Positions 1 to 9,953 of a stretch of 64,000 bases of DNA are shown piece by piece (position 1 is the stretch's first letter; each line of letters starts with the position of its first letter). Location: contig NZ_JAPLET010000019.1 of NCBI RefSeq assembly GCF_026391055.1, positions 434,001 to 498,000 of the forward strand, read 5' to 3'. The notes under the pieces were generated by a model. It was not told the origin of the DNA. It was given only the letters and a program-made list of their open reading frames with translations, and did no database searches. Origin of the DNA: Spirosoma sp. GTDB lineage: Bacteria; Bacteroidota; Bacteroidia; Cytophagales; Spirosomataceae. The position numbers and the translations under genes were made by a program.

Positions 1-36
1 TTTCTATATTTTTGCAACAGGTCAATCATCCTCTTT

Positions 37-1326
37 GTGGAACTTCTAATTATTTTTCTTCTGACACTGCTGAATGGTGTGTTTTCGATGTCAGAAATTG
101 CCCTGGTATCCTCCCGTAAGTCGAAGCTGGAAACAGCCGCTAAAAATGGGGATCGGCAGGCGCAGGTTGCCCTCGATCTTTCAAACTCTCCCAACCGCTT
201 TCTGTCGACCGTACAGATAGGAATTACCCTGATCGGTATTTTACTCGGTATTTTCTCCGGTGATAAACTGACCACCGATGTTCAGGAATTTGTGGCGCAG
301 GCTGACTTTATTCAGCCATACGCGCACTCGGTAGCTGTCGTGTTGGTGTTGCTGCTGCTTACCTACCTTTCGCTTGTTTTTGGTGAACTGGTACCCAAAC
401 GAATTGGTCTTTCCAATCCCGAAGGAATTGCCAAAACCATGGCTGCCCCCATGCTTCTCCTTTCGCGGCTAACATCGCCCTTTATTGCGCTTCTGACGGT
501 GTCGAGCGATTTGCTCCTCAAAATACTGAACATCCGACCCAACGAAAACGCCGTTACGGAAGAAGAGATAAAGAGCCTTATTCAGGAAGGAACTTCAGGG
601 GGCGCGATCGAGGAAATCGAACAGGAAATTGTTCAGAATGTCTTTCAGCTTGGTGATCGGAAGATTACCTCACTCATGACCAATCGGCAGGAGATCGTTT
701 TCCTTGATCTGGAAGATGAGCCCGCCGAAAATAAAGCCCGTATTCTCGAACACAAACACTCAGTATATCCGCTCTGTAATGGCGGAGTCGATGAAGTCGT
801 TGGCTTGATCTACACTAAAGACTTTTTGGGCAGAGATCTGGATAATGAACTCCTGCACCTGACGGATATGAAGCGGGATGCGCTCTTTGTTCCCGAAAAT
901 AACAAGGCTTATCAGGTACTGGAGCGATTTCGGGAGCGCAGACAATACGTTGGCGTTATTGTCGATGAGTATGGTGGTGTGCTGGGCATCATCACCCTGA
1001 ACGACATCCTGGACGTATTGGTCGGTGATATCAACGATGACGTTAACTCCGATTACGAAATCCGCGAACGCGAAGATGGGACATTTCTGATTGATGCTCA
1101 GTTGCCTTTCGAAGATTTTATCTCGTATTTCTCCATTAACATAAATGCACAGGCTCGTCGCGAATTGACGGGATTTGACACCCTCGGCGGCTTCGCTCTC
1201 CACATTCTTAAGGACATTCCCAAAGCAGGAGAAACCTTCGTCTGGCAAAACTACCGCTTCGAAATTATCGACATGGACAAAAGCAGGATCGATAAAATTC
1301 TGGTTAAGAAGTTGACTGAAGAGTAA
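37..1326 (+). CDS. Hemolysin-family CNNM/CorC transporter-like protein
   Basis: Membrane protein of the CorC/HlyC (CNNM, DUF21) family, linked in other bacteria to Mg2+/Co2+ efflux. The first ~180 residues are hydrophobic and begin with the family-typical SMSEIALVSSRKSKLE stretch. A tandem CBS region follows (about residues 205-335, with the typical VDEYGGVLGI segment), then a CorC_HlyC C-terminal domain ending near KILVKKL. Length (429 aa) is normal for the family. The GTG at 37 fits the usual N-terminus, but the frame stays open to base 1, so an upstream start outside the window cannot be excluded. A short ORF follows 26 bp downstream on the same strand. Confidence 0.88.
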   Translation: MELLIIFLLTLLNGVFSMSEIALVSSRKSKLETAAKNGDRQAQVALDLSNSPNRFLSTVQIGITLIGILLGIFSGDKLTTDVQEFVAQADFIQPYAHSVAVVLVLLLLTYLSLVFGELVPKRIGLSNPEGIAKTMAAPMLLLSRLTSPFIALLTVSSDLLLKILNIRPNENAVTEEEIKSLIQEGTSGGAIEEIEQEIVQNVFQLGDRKITSLMTNRQEIVFLDLEDEPAENKARILEHKHSVYPLCNGGVDEVVGLIYTKDFLGRDLDNELLHLTDMKRDALFVPENNKAYQVLERFRERRQYVGVIVDEYGGVLGIITLNDILDVLVGDINDDVNSDYEIREREDGTFLIDAQLPFEDFISYFSININAQARRELTGFDTLGGFALHILKDIPKAGETFVWQNYRFEIIDMDKSRIDKILVKKLTEE

Positions 1327-1352
1327 ACAACCTGTAAGAAAACGAGTTATAG

Positions 1353-1703
1353 ATGAAAACAAATTCATCGATACTCATGCGACACTTCAGCCCCGATGCC
1401 AATGAGTTGACTGGTGGTACATCCAGTCGTGTTCCGACCGGTATGGAAAATGATCCAACTGCTGATGAAGAAGTGATTAACCAGCAGGGGGATGACTCGT
1501 CATCACAGAACACCTACCCGGAACCAGTCGAAAAATCCGCAAAAATTGCTCCGGACGATTTAGCCGCTTCAATAGCTTATGCACTCGATGGCAGTGGCCC
1601 CGGTCCGACCAATGACAAATCGAATGTATCCGGGCACAAAGTAATTTCGGAAGGAATTACGGGTGCCGGTCCTGAAGAGGAAGAAGATGACTTGCGCTCG
1701 TGA
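1353..1703 (+). CDS. Hypothetical low-complexity acidic protein
   Basis: A 116-residue protein rich in Asp, Glu, Ser, Pro and Gly, with no hydrophobic segment and no motif I recognise. It looks disordered and ends in an acidic run (EEEEDDLRS). It starts at an ATG 26 bp after the CorC-like gene and may be co-transcribed with it. It ends 6 bp before the convergent ABC transporter. The function is unknown; it is called because it fills the gap between two well-supported genes with a clean ATG and no competing ORF of comparable quality. Confidence 0.6.
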   Translation: MKTNSSILMRHFSPDANELTGGTSSRVPTGMENDPTADEEVINQQGDDSSSQNTYPEPVEKSAKIAPDDLAASIAYALDGSGPGPTNDKSNVSGHKVISEGITGAGPEEEEDDLRS

Positions 1704-1709
1704 GCGAGC

Positions 1710-3470
1710 TTACACTACTTCTTTATATTGCATCCGGTAGAGATTGGCGTAGAAGCCCTCATGCTGGAGCAGTTCTTCGTGATTTCCCTGTTCCACAATA
1801 CGGCCTTTATCCACGACGATAATATTGTTCGCCTTCTGAATTGTTGACAGACGGTGGGCAATAACGATGGCGGTGCGGCCTTTCATGAGTTTCCCGATAG
1901 CATCCTGGATCATTTCTTCTGTTTCGGTATCGACGGATGACGTGGCTTCATCGAGGACAATAATTTTGGGGTCCTGAACCATTGCCCGAACGAACGAAAT
2001 CAACTGTCGCTGCCCCACAGACAGGGTCGAACCGCGCTCCATGACGTTGTATTCGTAGCCACCTGGCAGTCGCTCAATGAAATCGTGAACGCCAACAAGT
2101 TTGGCTGCTTCCACTATCTTCTCTCGGCTGATGCGTTTGTCGCCCAGCGTAATGTTGTTTTCGATAGTATCCGAAAATAGGAAAACATCTTGAAGCACAA
2201 CGCCGATATTTCGCCGGAGGTGACCTAGTTCGTATTCGTGAACATCGACATCGTCGACCTTGATTTCGCCCTTGTTGATATCGTAAAAGCGGCTCAATAA
2301 GTTGATGATCGAAGACTTGCCCGCGCCGGTGGCCCCGACAAAGGCTACTGTTTCGCCGGAGTTGACCCGAAAGGAAATATCACGAAGTACCCAGTCTTCA
2401 TTGTTGTAAGCAAACCAGACATTTTTGAAATCCACATCACCACGGATGGTGGTCGGAGCGTACGTGCCGTTATTTGCTGTAAACTCATCGCTGTCCAGCA
2501 GTTTCAGAATCCGGTCGGTGCTCACGATACCCATTTGAAGGGTGTTGAAGCGGTCGGCCAGCATCCGGATGGGGCGGAAAAACAGGTTGATGAACATGAC
2601 AAAGGCCGTAACCGTCCCGAACGTAACATCCGAACTGATAATCTGCTGAGCACCGTACCAGACCACCAGGCCAACGGCTACCGCCGAGATAATATCGGCC
2701 ACGGGATAGTAAACGGAATAGTACCAGATGGAGCGAATGTTGGCTGCCCGGTGCTCGTCATTGATAACCCGGAATTTTTCGGCTTCAATTTTCTCGCTGC
2801 CGAAAATCTGGACGATGTTCATACCGGTTATATGTTCCTGAACAAAGGAGTTCAGGTTTGCCACGGCCGTCCGTACCTCATTAAATGATTTCTTGATCTT
2901 TTCCTTGAATACGTACGTGCTAAACAGCATCAGCGGAATGGTCGATAGGCTGATGGCCGCCAGCCGCCAGTCGGTATAAAACATCACGCCGATAATCAGT
3001 ACCAGTTGTAGAATATCGCCCGCAATAGCCGCCATGCCTTCACTGAATACATCGGCCAGAGTTTCAACGTCCGAAATAGAACGAGTAACTAACCGGCCAA
3101 TGGGCGTGTTGTCGAAAAACTTGAGCCGTAAGTGGAGAATTTTATGGTATAACTGCACCCGAATGTCACGTATAACATACTGCCCCAGCCATCCGGATAA
3201 GTAGGTGTTCAGGAACTGAATAAGCGCCTGAGCCACCAGCACGCCAATCATAATGACCAGCATGGTTGTCAACTGCTGATAATCGCCCATGGCGATCACG
3301 TTATCAATGGTATAACGAATGAGCAGGGGCGTCAGCGGGGCTAGACAGGCCGCCAGCATAATGATGCCGATCAGCGTGTAAAAACGCGTCTGATAGGGTT
3401 TGATAAACGCGTATAATCGTCGGAGGATGGCTAAGTCGAAAATCCGACCTGACTTTTGTTCTTCGTTCAC
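1710..3470 (-). CDS. ABC transporter, fused permease and ATPase (MsbA/MDR type)
   Basis: Half-transporter ABC exporter of 586 aa, expected to work as a homodimer in the inner membrane. An N-terminal six-helix transmembrane domain covers about residues 1-320 and the nucleotide-binding domain covers about 340-580. The ATPase has a Walker A (GATGAGKSS), a signature motif (LSVGQRQL), a Walker B (IIVLDEATSSVD) and an H-loop (IAHRLST), so it should hydrolyse ATP. The family exports lipids, peptides or drugs; the substrate cannot be told from sequence. It is convergent with the small acidic ORF and divergent from the DUF2264 gene. Confidence 0.93.
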   Translation of the reverse strand: MNEEQKSGRIFDLAILRRLYAFIKPYQTRFYTLIGIIMLAACLAPLTPLLIRYTIDNVIAMGDYQQLTTMLVIMIGVLVAQALIQFLNTYLSGWLGQYVIRDIRVQLYHKILHLRLKFFDNTPIGRLVTRSISDVETLADVFSEGMAAIAGDILQLVLIIGVMFYTDWRLAAISLSTIPLMLFSTYVFKEKIKKSFNEVRTAVANLNSFVQEHITGMNIVQIFGSEKIEAEKFRVINDEHRAANIRSIWYYSVYYPVADIISAVAVGLVVWYGAQQIISSDVTFGTVTAFVMFINLFFRPIRMLADRFNTLQMGIVSTDRILKLLDSDEFTANNGTYAPTTIRGDVDFKNVWFAYNNEDWVLRDISFRVNSGETVAFVGATGAGKSSIINLLSRFYDINKGEIKVDDVDVHEYELGHLRRNIGVVLQDVFLFSDTIENNITLGDKRISREKIVEAAKLVGVHDFIERLPGGYEYNVMERGSTLSVGQRQLISFVRAMVQDPKIIVLDEATSSVDTETEEMIQDAIGKLMKGRTAIVIAHRLSTIQKANNIIVVDKGRIVEQGNHEELLQHEGFYANLYRMQYKEVV

Positions 3471-3627
3471 GGGGTAACCAGAAAGGGCAAGTTCAGAATT
3501 GTAACAGCGTTTTTAGCCCGAACGTTTCAGATAAAATGGGATTTGACTTGGTCCGGAATGGAATCGGTCAGTAGTAAAAACCGGCTACAGTCGCTTTATT
3601 TGAAAAGATCTGACTTAATAACGATTT

Positions 3628-4887
3628 ATGAAACGGCGTATGTTCACCCGGCTGGTTACCGCCCTGCCGGTTAGTTTGGGGATTAGCCAGGTAAAGGCAA
3701 CCGATAGATTTTTGCAACGAACAACGGCAACCAATACCGCCAATGATGACCGGGCTTACTGGCTGCAAACCTTACTCAAAGTTGCTGATCCGGTATTGAT
3801 CGCGTTGGCGCAGAATCGCTTGAAAGCGACTATGCCTGTTGAGTCTGCGCCGGGGCAGCAGCCAGGCCGTATAGTGGTGTCGCACCTCGAAGCACTCGGC
3901 CGGACAATGGCCGGACTGGCACCCTGGCTCGAACTCAGCGCCGACGACGATGTGCAGGAGAGCCTACTTCGCCAGCGCTACCTCGACTTATCCCGTCAGG
4001 CCATTGCCAACGGAGTAAATCCTAAATCGCCCGATTACCTTAACTTTGTGAGAGGAGGACAACCGCTGGTCGATGCCGCTTTTCTGGCGCATGGGCTGGT
4101 GCGTTCGCCAAAGCTGTGGCACGCCCTGAGCACTATTGAACAGGGTAATGTGTTGAAAGCCCTACAGGCTAGTCGGGCTATCAAACCAGGCTACAACAAT
4201 TGGCTGTTGTTCAGTGCCATGGTTGAGGCAGCCTTGTTGAAATACAGCGGTACGTGCGATGAAATGCGGATGGATTACGCCATCAGACAGCACCAGACCT
4301 GGTACAAGGGCGATGGTGTTTACGGCGACGGCCCCGATTTTCACTGGGATTATTACAACAGTTACGTCATTCAGCCCATGCTGCTGGATATTGTCAGGAC
4401 GCTGGCCGACGCCGGAAAAGCTGAGAAAGGGTTATACGAAACGTTACTGGCCCGCGCTCAGCGGTACGCCATCGTTCAGGAGCGGCTGATTGCGCCCGAT
4501 GGCTCGTTTGCCGCTTTTGGCCGGTCGCTGGCTTACCGATGCGGAGCTTTTCAGTTGCTGGCGCAGGTTGCTTTGCAGGGAAAGTTACCCACAGAGTTAT
4601 CGCCCGGTCAGGTGCGGTCGGCGTTAACGGCGGTCATTCATCGGACTCTGGACGTGGATGGTACATTCGATGCCAAAGGGTGGTTACAGATTGGCTTGTG
4701 CGGTCATCAGCCCGGTATCGGCGAAACCTATATCTCGACGGGCAGCCTATATCTATGCTCGGTGGCGTTTCTGCCGTTGGGTTTGTCGGCTATAGACCCG
4801 TTCTGGTCTGCCCCCGCCACCGACTGGACTGCCAAGAAAATATGGTCGGGGCAAAATGTGCCAGTAGATCACGCCATTAAAGGATAA
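3628..4887 (+). CDS. DUF2264 domain-containing exported protein
   Basis: A 419-residue protein with an N-terminal signal-like segment (MKRRMFTRLVTALPVSLG... to about residue 24). The body matches my recollection of DUF2264 proteins: alternating helical segments rich in Trp/Tyr, such as GGQPLVDAAFLAHGL, DGPDFHWDYYNSYVIQPML and DGSFAAFGRSLAYRCGAFQ. The alpha/alpha-toroid-like pattern suggests a carbohydrate-active enzyme, possibly acting on uronate or other polysaccharides; that is inference. A strong bidirectional terminator follows and separates it from the convergent metG. Confidence 0.75.
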   Translation: MKRRMFTRLVTALPVSLGISQVKATDRFLQRTTATNTANDDRAYWLQTLLKVADPVLIALAQNRLKATMPVESAPGQQPGRIVVSHLEALGRTMAGLAPWLELSADDDVQESLLRQRYLDLSRQAIANGVNPKSPDYLNFVRGGQPLVDAAFLAHGLVRSPKLWHALSTIEQGNVLKALQASRAIKPGYNNWLLFSAMVEAALLKYSGTCDEMRMDYAIRQHQTWYKGDGVYGDGPDFHWDYYNSYVIQPMLLDIVRTLADAGKAEKGLYETLLARAQRYAIVQERLIAPDGSFAAFGRSLAYRCGAFQLLAQVALQGKLPTELSPGQVRSALTAVIHRTLDVDGTFDAKGWLQIGLCGHQPGIGETYISTGSLYLCSVAFLPLGLSAIDPFWSAPATDWTAKKIWSGQNVPVDHAIKG

Positions 4888-4894
4888 AAAAACT

Positions 4895-4927
4895 AAAAAG
4901 CCGGAAACACATTGTCTCCGGCTTTTT
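4895..4927. terminator. Bidirectional intrinsic terminator
   Basis: Perfect 11-bp inverted repeat AAAAAGCCGGA (4895-4905) / TCCGGCTTTTT (4917-4927) with an 11-nt loop. The A-run on one side and T-run on the other let it work for both the DUF2264 gene (+) and metG (-), which converge here. Confidence 0.9.
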
Positions 4928-4947
4928 ACTGTCTAATAGTAAAGAGA

Positions 4948-6996
4948 TTAGCTTACTGTTCCGCCATTCCAAACGGCGTCGCCGGGAGCAATAAGGGCCA
5001 GTTTACCGTCGCGGTCTTCGGCCATCAGAATCATACCCTGCGATTCAAATCCCATCATCTTGCGCGGGGCCAGGTTAGCTAGAAAGGTCACCTGTTTGCC
5101 AATAATTTCTTCGGGTGAAAAATGTTTGGCAATGCCGCTCAGAATCTGCCGACCACCCATTCCGTCATCAACTTTTAGTTTCAGCAGCTTGTCGCTCTTG
5201 GGTACCCGTTCGGCCTCGGTGATGGTACCGATCCGGATATCCATTTTTGCGAAATCATCGTACGTAATTTCGTCCCGTAGGGCAGGAACGGTCTTGGTTT
5301 CTAGCTCATTCATGCGTTTAGCATTCAGTAATTTCTGAATCTGTGTGTTTATTTCGTCGTCTTCAATCTTGGCGAACAGCAACTCACCTTTGCCCAGTTC
5401 TGTCCCCGTAACCAGCAGATCGGCCCGGCCTGCGTTGGTCCAGTTGAAATGCTCGGTGATGTTTAGCTGGCTGCGGAGTTTCTGCGTGGTGAAGGGCAGG
5501 AACGGTTCGCAGACGATACTCAGGTTCGCCGAGATTTGCAGAGCTATGTTCAGAATCGTATTAGCACGAATCGGATCAGTTTTTACCACTTTCCAGGGCT
5601 CTGTTTCGGCCAGGTATTTGTTGCCCAGCCGGGCCAGGTCCATCAGGTGGCCGAGCGCTTCCCGGAACTTATAGGCGCCAATCGCCTGCCCGATTCGGTC
5701 TGGGAACAGGGCCAGTTCGTCCAGTACCTGCTGGTCGTAAGCGGTCAACTCGCCAAGGGCCGGTACTTTGCCGTCGCAGAATTTTTGCGTCAGCACCACC
5801 GCCCGGTTCACGAAGTTGCCGAATATGCCAACCAGTTCGGCGTTGTTGCGGGTTTGGAAATCCTTCCAGGTAAATTCACTGTCCTTGGTTTCGGGTGCAT
5901 TGGCCGCCAGTACATACCGCAGCACATCCTGCTTGCCGGGCAATTCCTCCAGGTACTCATGAAGCCAGACAGCCCAGTTGCGCGAGGTACTGATTTTATC
6001 CCCTTCTAGGTTCATGAACTCGTTGGCGGGCACGTTGTCTGCCAAAATGAAACTCCCCTCGGCCATGAGCATGGCGGGGAAGATAATGCAGTGGAAAACG
6101 ATGTTGTCCTTGCCGATAAAATGAACCAGCTTGGTGTGTTCATCGCGCCAGTACAGTTCCCAGTCCCGACCCTGTTCGGCCGCCCACTCTTTAGTCATGG
6201 AGATATAGCCGATGGGAGCATCGAACCAGACGTACAGCACTTTGCCATCGGCGTCGGGTAGGGGTACTTTAATGCCCCAGTCGAGGTCGCGGGTCATGGC
6301 CCGGGGGCGCAGGCCTTCCTTCAGCCACGACTGACATTGCCCGGATACGTTGGTTTTCCACTCGGGATGGCTGTTGACGTATTCTTCAATTTTGGGCTGC
6401 ATCCGGTCCAGCGGCAGAAACCAGTTTTTGGTGGAGCGCAGCACGGGTTTCGAGCCGGAGAGTGTGGAGTGCGGCTCAATAAGTTCGGTAGGGCTCAGGG
6501 CCGTGCCGCAGCGCTCGCACTGGTCGCCGTATGCGTTGGGGTTGCCGCAAACCGGGCAGGTGCCCACGATGTAGCGGTCGGCCAGAAACTGCCCCGCAAC
6601 TTCATCGTAATATTGTTCGGTAATTTCTTCGTCGAAATCGCCCTTATCGTAGAGGTTAGTAAAAAACTCCTGCGATGTTTCGTGGTGAATCGGGTTCGAC
6701 GTACGGGAGTAAATGTCGAAGGAAATACCAAAGTCGCTGAAAGCCTGCTTAATCTGGCCGTAGTATTTATCGACGACTTCCTGCGGGGTGATGCCTTCTT
6801 TTTTCGCCTTGATGGTGATGGGCACGCCGTGTTCGTCGGTGCCGCTGATAAAGGCGACATCCTTCCCCGTTGAGCGAAGGTAGCGAACATAAATATCGGC
6901 GGGCAGGTAGCATCCGGCAATATGACCGATGTGAATCGGGCCGTTGGCGTAGATCAGGGCCGCCGTAACGGTATAGCGTTGTGGATTCTCTAACAT
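4948..6996 (-). CDS. metG: Methionyl-tRNA synthetase
   Basis: Charges tRNA-Met with methionine in the cytoplasm. At 682 aa this is the long form: a class I catalytic core with the HIGH-type signature ([10 protein letters not shown], about residues 15-25), a zinc-binding insert of the CPVCG...CERCG type (about residues 145-165), and a KMSKS-equivalent KISTS loop ([13 protein letters not shown]). These are followed by the anticodon-binding helical domain and a C-terminal EMAP/Trbp111-type tRNA-binding domain (MDIRIGTI...VDDG...[23 protein letters not shown]). All expected elements are present. Confidence 0.97.
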   Translation of the reverse strand: MLENPQRYTVTAALIYANGPIHIGHIAGCYLPADIYVRYLRSTGKDVAFISGTDEHGVPITIKAKKEGITPQEVVDKYYGQIKQAFSDFGISFDIYSRTSNPIHHETSQEFFTNLYDKGDFDEEITEQYYDEVAGQFLADRYIVGTCPVCGNPNAYGDQCERCGTALSPTELIEPHSTLSGSKPVLRSTKNWFLPLDRMQPKIEEYVNSHPEWKTNVSGQCQSWLKEGLRPRAMTRDLDWGIKVPLPDADGKVLYVWFDAPIGYISMTKEWAAEQGRDWELYWRDEHTKLVHFIGKDNIVFHCIIFPAMLMAEGSFILADNVPANEFMNLEGDKISTSRNWAVWLHEYLEELPGKQDVLRYVLAANAPETKDSEFTWKDFQTRNNAELVGIFGNFVNRAVVLTQKFCDGKVPALGELTAYDQQVLDELALFPDRIGQAIGAYKFREALGHLMDLARLGNKYLAETEPWKVVKTDPIRANTILNIALQISANLSIVCEPFLPFTTQKLRSQLNITEHFNWTNAGRADLLVTGTELGKGELLFAKIEDDEINTQIQKLLNAKRMNELETKTVPALRDEITYDDFAKMDIRIGTITEAERVPKSDKLLKLKVDDGMGGRQILSGIAKHFSPEEIIGKQVTFLANLAPRKMMGFESQGMILMAEDRDGKLALIAPGDAVWNGGTVS

Positions 6997-7240
6997 AGTC
7001 AGTGGTTAGTAATTAGGGGATGTTGGTTCGCTCCGGCATCAGGAGTTTGACCTGAGCTACGATACACTATCCACTAATTGGCCGCAAAATTAGCAATTCA
7101 GGGCCGAACGTGGTTATGTTTACGCAAACAGATGGTGCAAAACAACCTGCGCCGAACGGATTGAAAAGACGGGCTGCTATGGAGAACACCACGCCGAATA
7201 CAAATAATTTCCTCAACTGGGTCGAAATCAAAAACTTCAA

Positions 7241-8281
7241 TTGACATCATTACTACCTAAATCGGTTTTTATTACGGGTGCTACCGGTTTTGTCGGTTCG
7301 CACATTGCCCGGCGTTACCTGGCTGATGGCTATAGAGTTACAGTACTTCATCGCCCGGCCAATGGCTATGGACTGCTGACCGATATAGCCAGTCAGCTTA
7401 TCTGGTGCGAGGGCGACGTGCTGGATATTCCATCCCTCGAAGCGGCCATTAAGCCAGAACACTCCGGTGCTTCGGTGGACGTTGTTCATGCGGCTGCCGT
7501 CGTGTCGTTTGTTCCGAAAGATCGCGACCGGATGGAGCGCATTAATGTGGAGGGGACAGCCAATATTGTCAACGTCTGCCTGAAAGCGGGCGTACGGAAA
7601 CTGGGCTATGTCAGCTCCGTTGCCGCTCTTGGTCGGCCGGTAGCGAAAGGAGGAAGCCCCAATGAGCCAATCCGAATTGACGAAGAACAGAAGTGGGAAG
7701 ACTCGCCGAATAACTCAACGTACGCTAAAACCAAGTATTGGGCGGAGTTGGAAGTCTGGCGTGGTGTGGCCGAAGGGCTGAACGCTGTAATCGTTAATCC
7801 GTCTCTGGTTCTGGGCGTTGGTGACTGGAGCAAAAGCAGCCTTCAGCTCATAAACTATGTGCATTCCGAAAAGCCCTTCTACCCGGCGGGGTTGGTCAAT
7901 TACGTCGATGTGCTCGACGTGGCTGATAGCCTGGTCAATCTGATGCAATCCGACATCAAGGCACAGCGGTTCATCCTGAACGGGGGCACCATTCCGTATC
8001 GTTCGTTGTTAGAACAGATAGCGGCCGTACTGGGTAAACGTCCGCCTGGGTTTCGGGTTCCTGCCACATTGACCCGTCTGCTTTGGCCTTTGGAGGCTAT
8101 TCGGGCGCGATTGACCGGTAAGCCCCCGTTGATAACTCGTGAAACAGCCCGGTCGGCAAGTTCGTTGTATCAGTACGACGGGCGCAAAATCGGGCAGGTA
8201 CTTGATACTCAGTATCGGCCATTAAGTGAGACGCTGGAGCGTGTGGCAAACGCCTTCGGACGACCTTCGGACGGGCCGTAA
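7241..8281 (+). CDS. NAD-dependent epimerase/dehydratase family protein
   Basis: Extended short-chain dehydrogenase of 346 aa. The Rossmann dinucleotide motif GATGFVGSHIA sits at about residues 13-23, an acidic residue ends the second strand region, and the catalytic Tyr-Lys pair appears as STYAKTKYWAE. The middle and C-terminal parts resemble dihydroflavonol-4-reductase/3-beta-HSD-like epimerases. There is no in-frame ATG near the N-terminus; TTG at 7241 is the most plausible start because the frame is closed by a TAA at 7205. The substrate is not identifiable. Confidence 0.85.
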   Translation: MTSLLPKSVFITGATGFVGSHIARRYLADGYRVTVLHRPANGYGLLTDIASQLIWCEGDVLDIPSLEAAIKPEHSGASVDVVHAAAVVSFVPKDRDRMERINVEGTANIVNVCLKAGVRKLGYVSSVAALGRPVAKGGSPNEPIRIDEEQKWEDSPNNSTYAKTKYWAELEVWRGVAEGLNAVIVNPSLVLGVGDWSKSSLQLINYVHSEKPFYPAGLVNYVDVLDVADSLVNLMQSDIKAQRFILNGGTIPYRSLLEQIAAVLGKRPPGFRVPATLTRLLWPLEAIRARLTGKPPLITRETARSASSLYQYDGRKIGQVLDTQYRPLSETLERVANAFGRPSDGP

Positions 8282-8393
8282 ATTTTACGTTCGGAGGTTG
8301 GAGTTCTCCTTTTTTGAGTTTATATTTCACTGCCAAAGGATAAATCGCACCGTTGGTGCGGCCCCTATCCGCCCACATTTTGAAGGCAATAGC

Positions 8394-9797
8394 ATGGAGC
8401 AAGAGTTCGAAGAACGAGAAGGCGATATTAAAGAATCTATCCGGCGTTTTGAGCAGATGCTGGACCAGCAGCAAAGCCAGTTTTTCGACCTGGACGTCTA
8501 TGAACAAATGGTTGAGCACTACCTCAATCAGGGTGATTTAGACAAGGCGCTTAAAGCCGCCGAATCCGGTCTGGAAAATTTTCCCTATGCCCTGGAACTG
8601 ATGCTCGACAAAGCCCAGATTATGGCCAATTTTCAACGATTCGATGAGTCGCTGGATTTATTGGAACGGGCTTCCTTATTTAACCCCGGCGATCTTGATG
8701 TGCCCTTTATGCAAGGCTCTGTCCTGAATATGGCCGGTCGGTATGAAGAATCAATACAGGTGCTGGAAGAACTGCTCGATCGGGCTGAAGAGAAGGACGA
8801 TATTCTGTTTCAACTGGGCCAGAGTTACCAGAACTGGGGTAAGTACGACGAGGCTATCACGCAATACAAGAAGTCTATTGCGCTGAATATCAATAACGAG
8901 AACGCACTGTATGAGCTTGCATTCTGTCTGGATGTAACGGGTGAACTGGAGAATAGTCTGGCCTACTACCAGCAACTGATCGACTCCGATCCTTACTCGT
9001 ATAACGCCTGGTACAACATTGGCATCGCATACAGTAAACTTGGGCGCTACGCCGAAGCCGCTGAAGCCTACGATTATGCTGTTATTATCAAAGGTGATTT
9101 TGCATCGGCGCACTTTAATCTGGGTAACACCTACATGAATCTGGGGTTATTCGAGAAAGCCGAAAGCTGTTACCGCGAAACACTTAAATACGAAGAAGCA
9201 ACTGCCGATACGTATTGTCATTTGGGGGCCAGCCTGGAAAAGCAGGATCGCATTACGGAGGCTATTAAAGAATATCGGGAGGCTATTAAACTGGACCCTA
9301 TGTGGGACGAGGCCTGGTATGGTATTGGTGTGTGCCTGAGCGAATCGGGCAAGTGGTACGAAGCGCTGCCGTTTTTGCAGAAAGCCGTTAAACTAAGCGA
9401 TCAAAACGGCGAGTACTACCTGGCGGTAGCCGAAACGGAGTACAAAATCGGGAATGTGCTGTCGAGTGTCGAGGCTTTCGAGAAAGCTGCCGAAGTAGAT
9501 GCCGAAAACCCCGATGTGTACCTGACCTGGTCTCTCGTTCCGTTCGATCAGGGCGATTTCCTGAAAGCCAACGATATTATCCAATCGGGTATCAACGATA
9601 TGCCTGCCGAAGCTGATCTATACTATCGCTCAGCTGTCTATCTGATTCATGCCGGTCACTACCGCGAATCGCTGATTCAGCTGGAAGCGGCTCTCTCGCT
9701 GGATTATGACGCGCACGTGCAGCTCTTTGAGTTCTTCCCTGAACTGGAAAAGCAAAAGGCGCTTTATAAAATCATTCAGCAATACAAAAAAGAGTAA
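8394..9797 (+). CDS. Tetratricopeptide repeat protein
   Basis: A 467-residue protein consisting almost entirely of TPR motifs from about residue 45 to 440 (for example DILFQLGQSYQNWGKYDEAI, NAWYNIGIAYSKLGRYAEA and EAWYGIGVCLSESGKWYEA). There is no signal peptide, so it is probably a cytoplasmic scaffold; the partner is unknown. The ORF can be extended upstream to 8226, but the extra 56 residues overlap the preceding gene and are unlike TPR sequence. The ATG at 8394 (MEQEFEEREGD) is the natural start. A perfect hairpin terminator follows. Confidence 0.9.
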   Translation: MEQEFEEREGDIKESIRRFEQMLDQQQSQFFDLDVYEQMVEHYLNQGDLDKALKAAESGLENFPYALELMLDKAQIMANFQRFDESLDLLERASLFNPGDLDVPFMQGSVLNMAGRYEESIQVLEELLDRAEEKDDILFQLGQSYQNWGKYDEAITQYKKSIALNINNENALYELAFCLDVTGELENSLAYYQQLIDSDPYSYNAWYNIGIAYSKLGRYAEAAEAYDYAVIIKGDFASAHFNLGNTYMNLGLFEKAESCYRETLKYEEATADTYCHLGASLEKQDRITEAIKEYREAIKLDPMWDEAWYGIGVCLSESGKWYEALPFLQKAVKLSDQNGEYYLAVAETEYKIGNVLSSVEAFEKAAEVDAENPDVYLTWSLVPFDQGDFLKANDIIQSGINDMPAEADLYYRSAVYLIHAGHYRESLIQLEAALSLDYDAHVQLFEFFPELEKQKALYKIIQQYKKE

Positions 9798-9810
9798 GTT
9801 GATAATAGTC

Positions 9811-9856
9811 TATCAACAAAAAGAGCTGCCTGTTTGGGCAGCTCTTTTTGTTGATA
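9811..9856 (+). terminator. Rho-independent terminator after the TPR gene
   Basis: Perfect 20-bp inverted repeat (9811-9830 / 9837-9856) with a 6-nt loop; the 3' arm contains a T5 run (GGCAGCTCTTTTTG). It starts 13 bp after the TPR stop codon. Confidence 0.92.
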
Positions 9857-9953
9857 CCTAGTACACAGGCTTCGTTGTTACCGACAAAAAGTAATTAGAA
9901 AAGTGTAGGTTAGCAGCTTGATTTGCAACCACCGTAAATTCGTTTGCCACACT

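Noticed and set aside
6337..6873. 178-codon plus-strand ORF antisense to metG
   Set aside because: It lies fully within the conserved zinc-ribbon and catalytic part of metG, which accounts for the sequence, and its translation shows no domain.
8226..8393. Upstream extension of the TPR protein
   Set aside because: It overlaps the preceding epimerase gene and has no TPR-like sequence; the ATG at 8394 is a better start.
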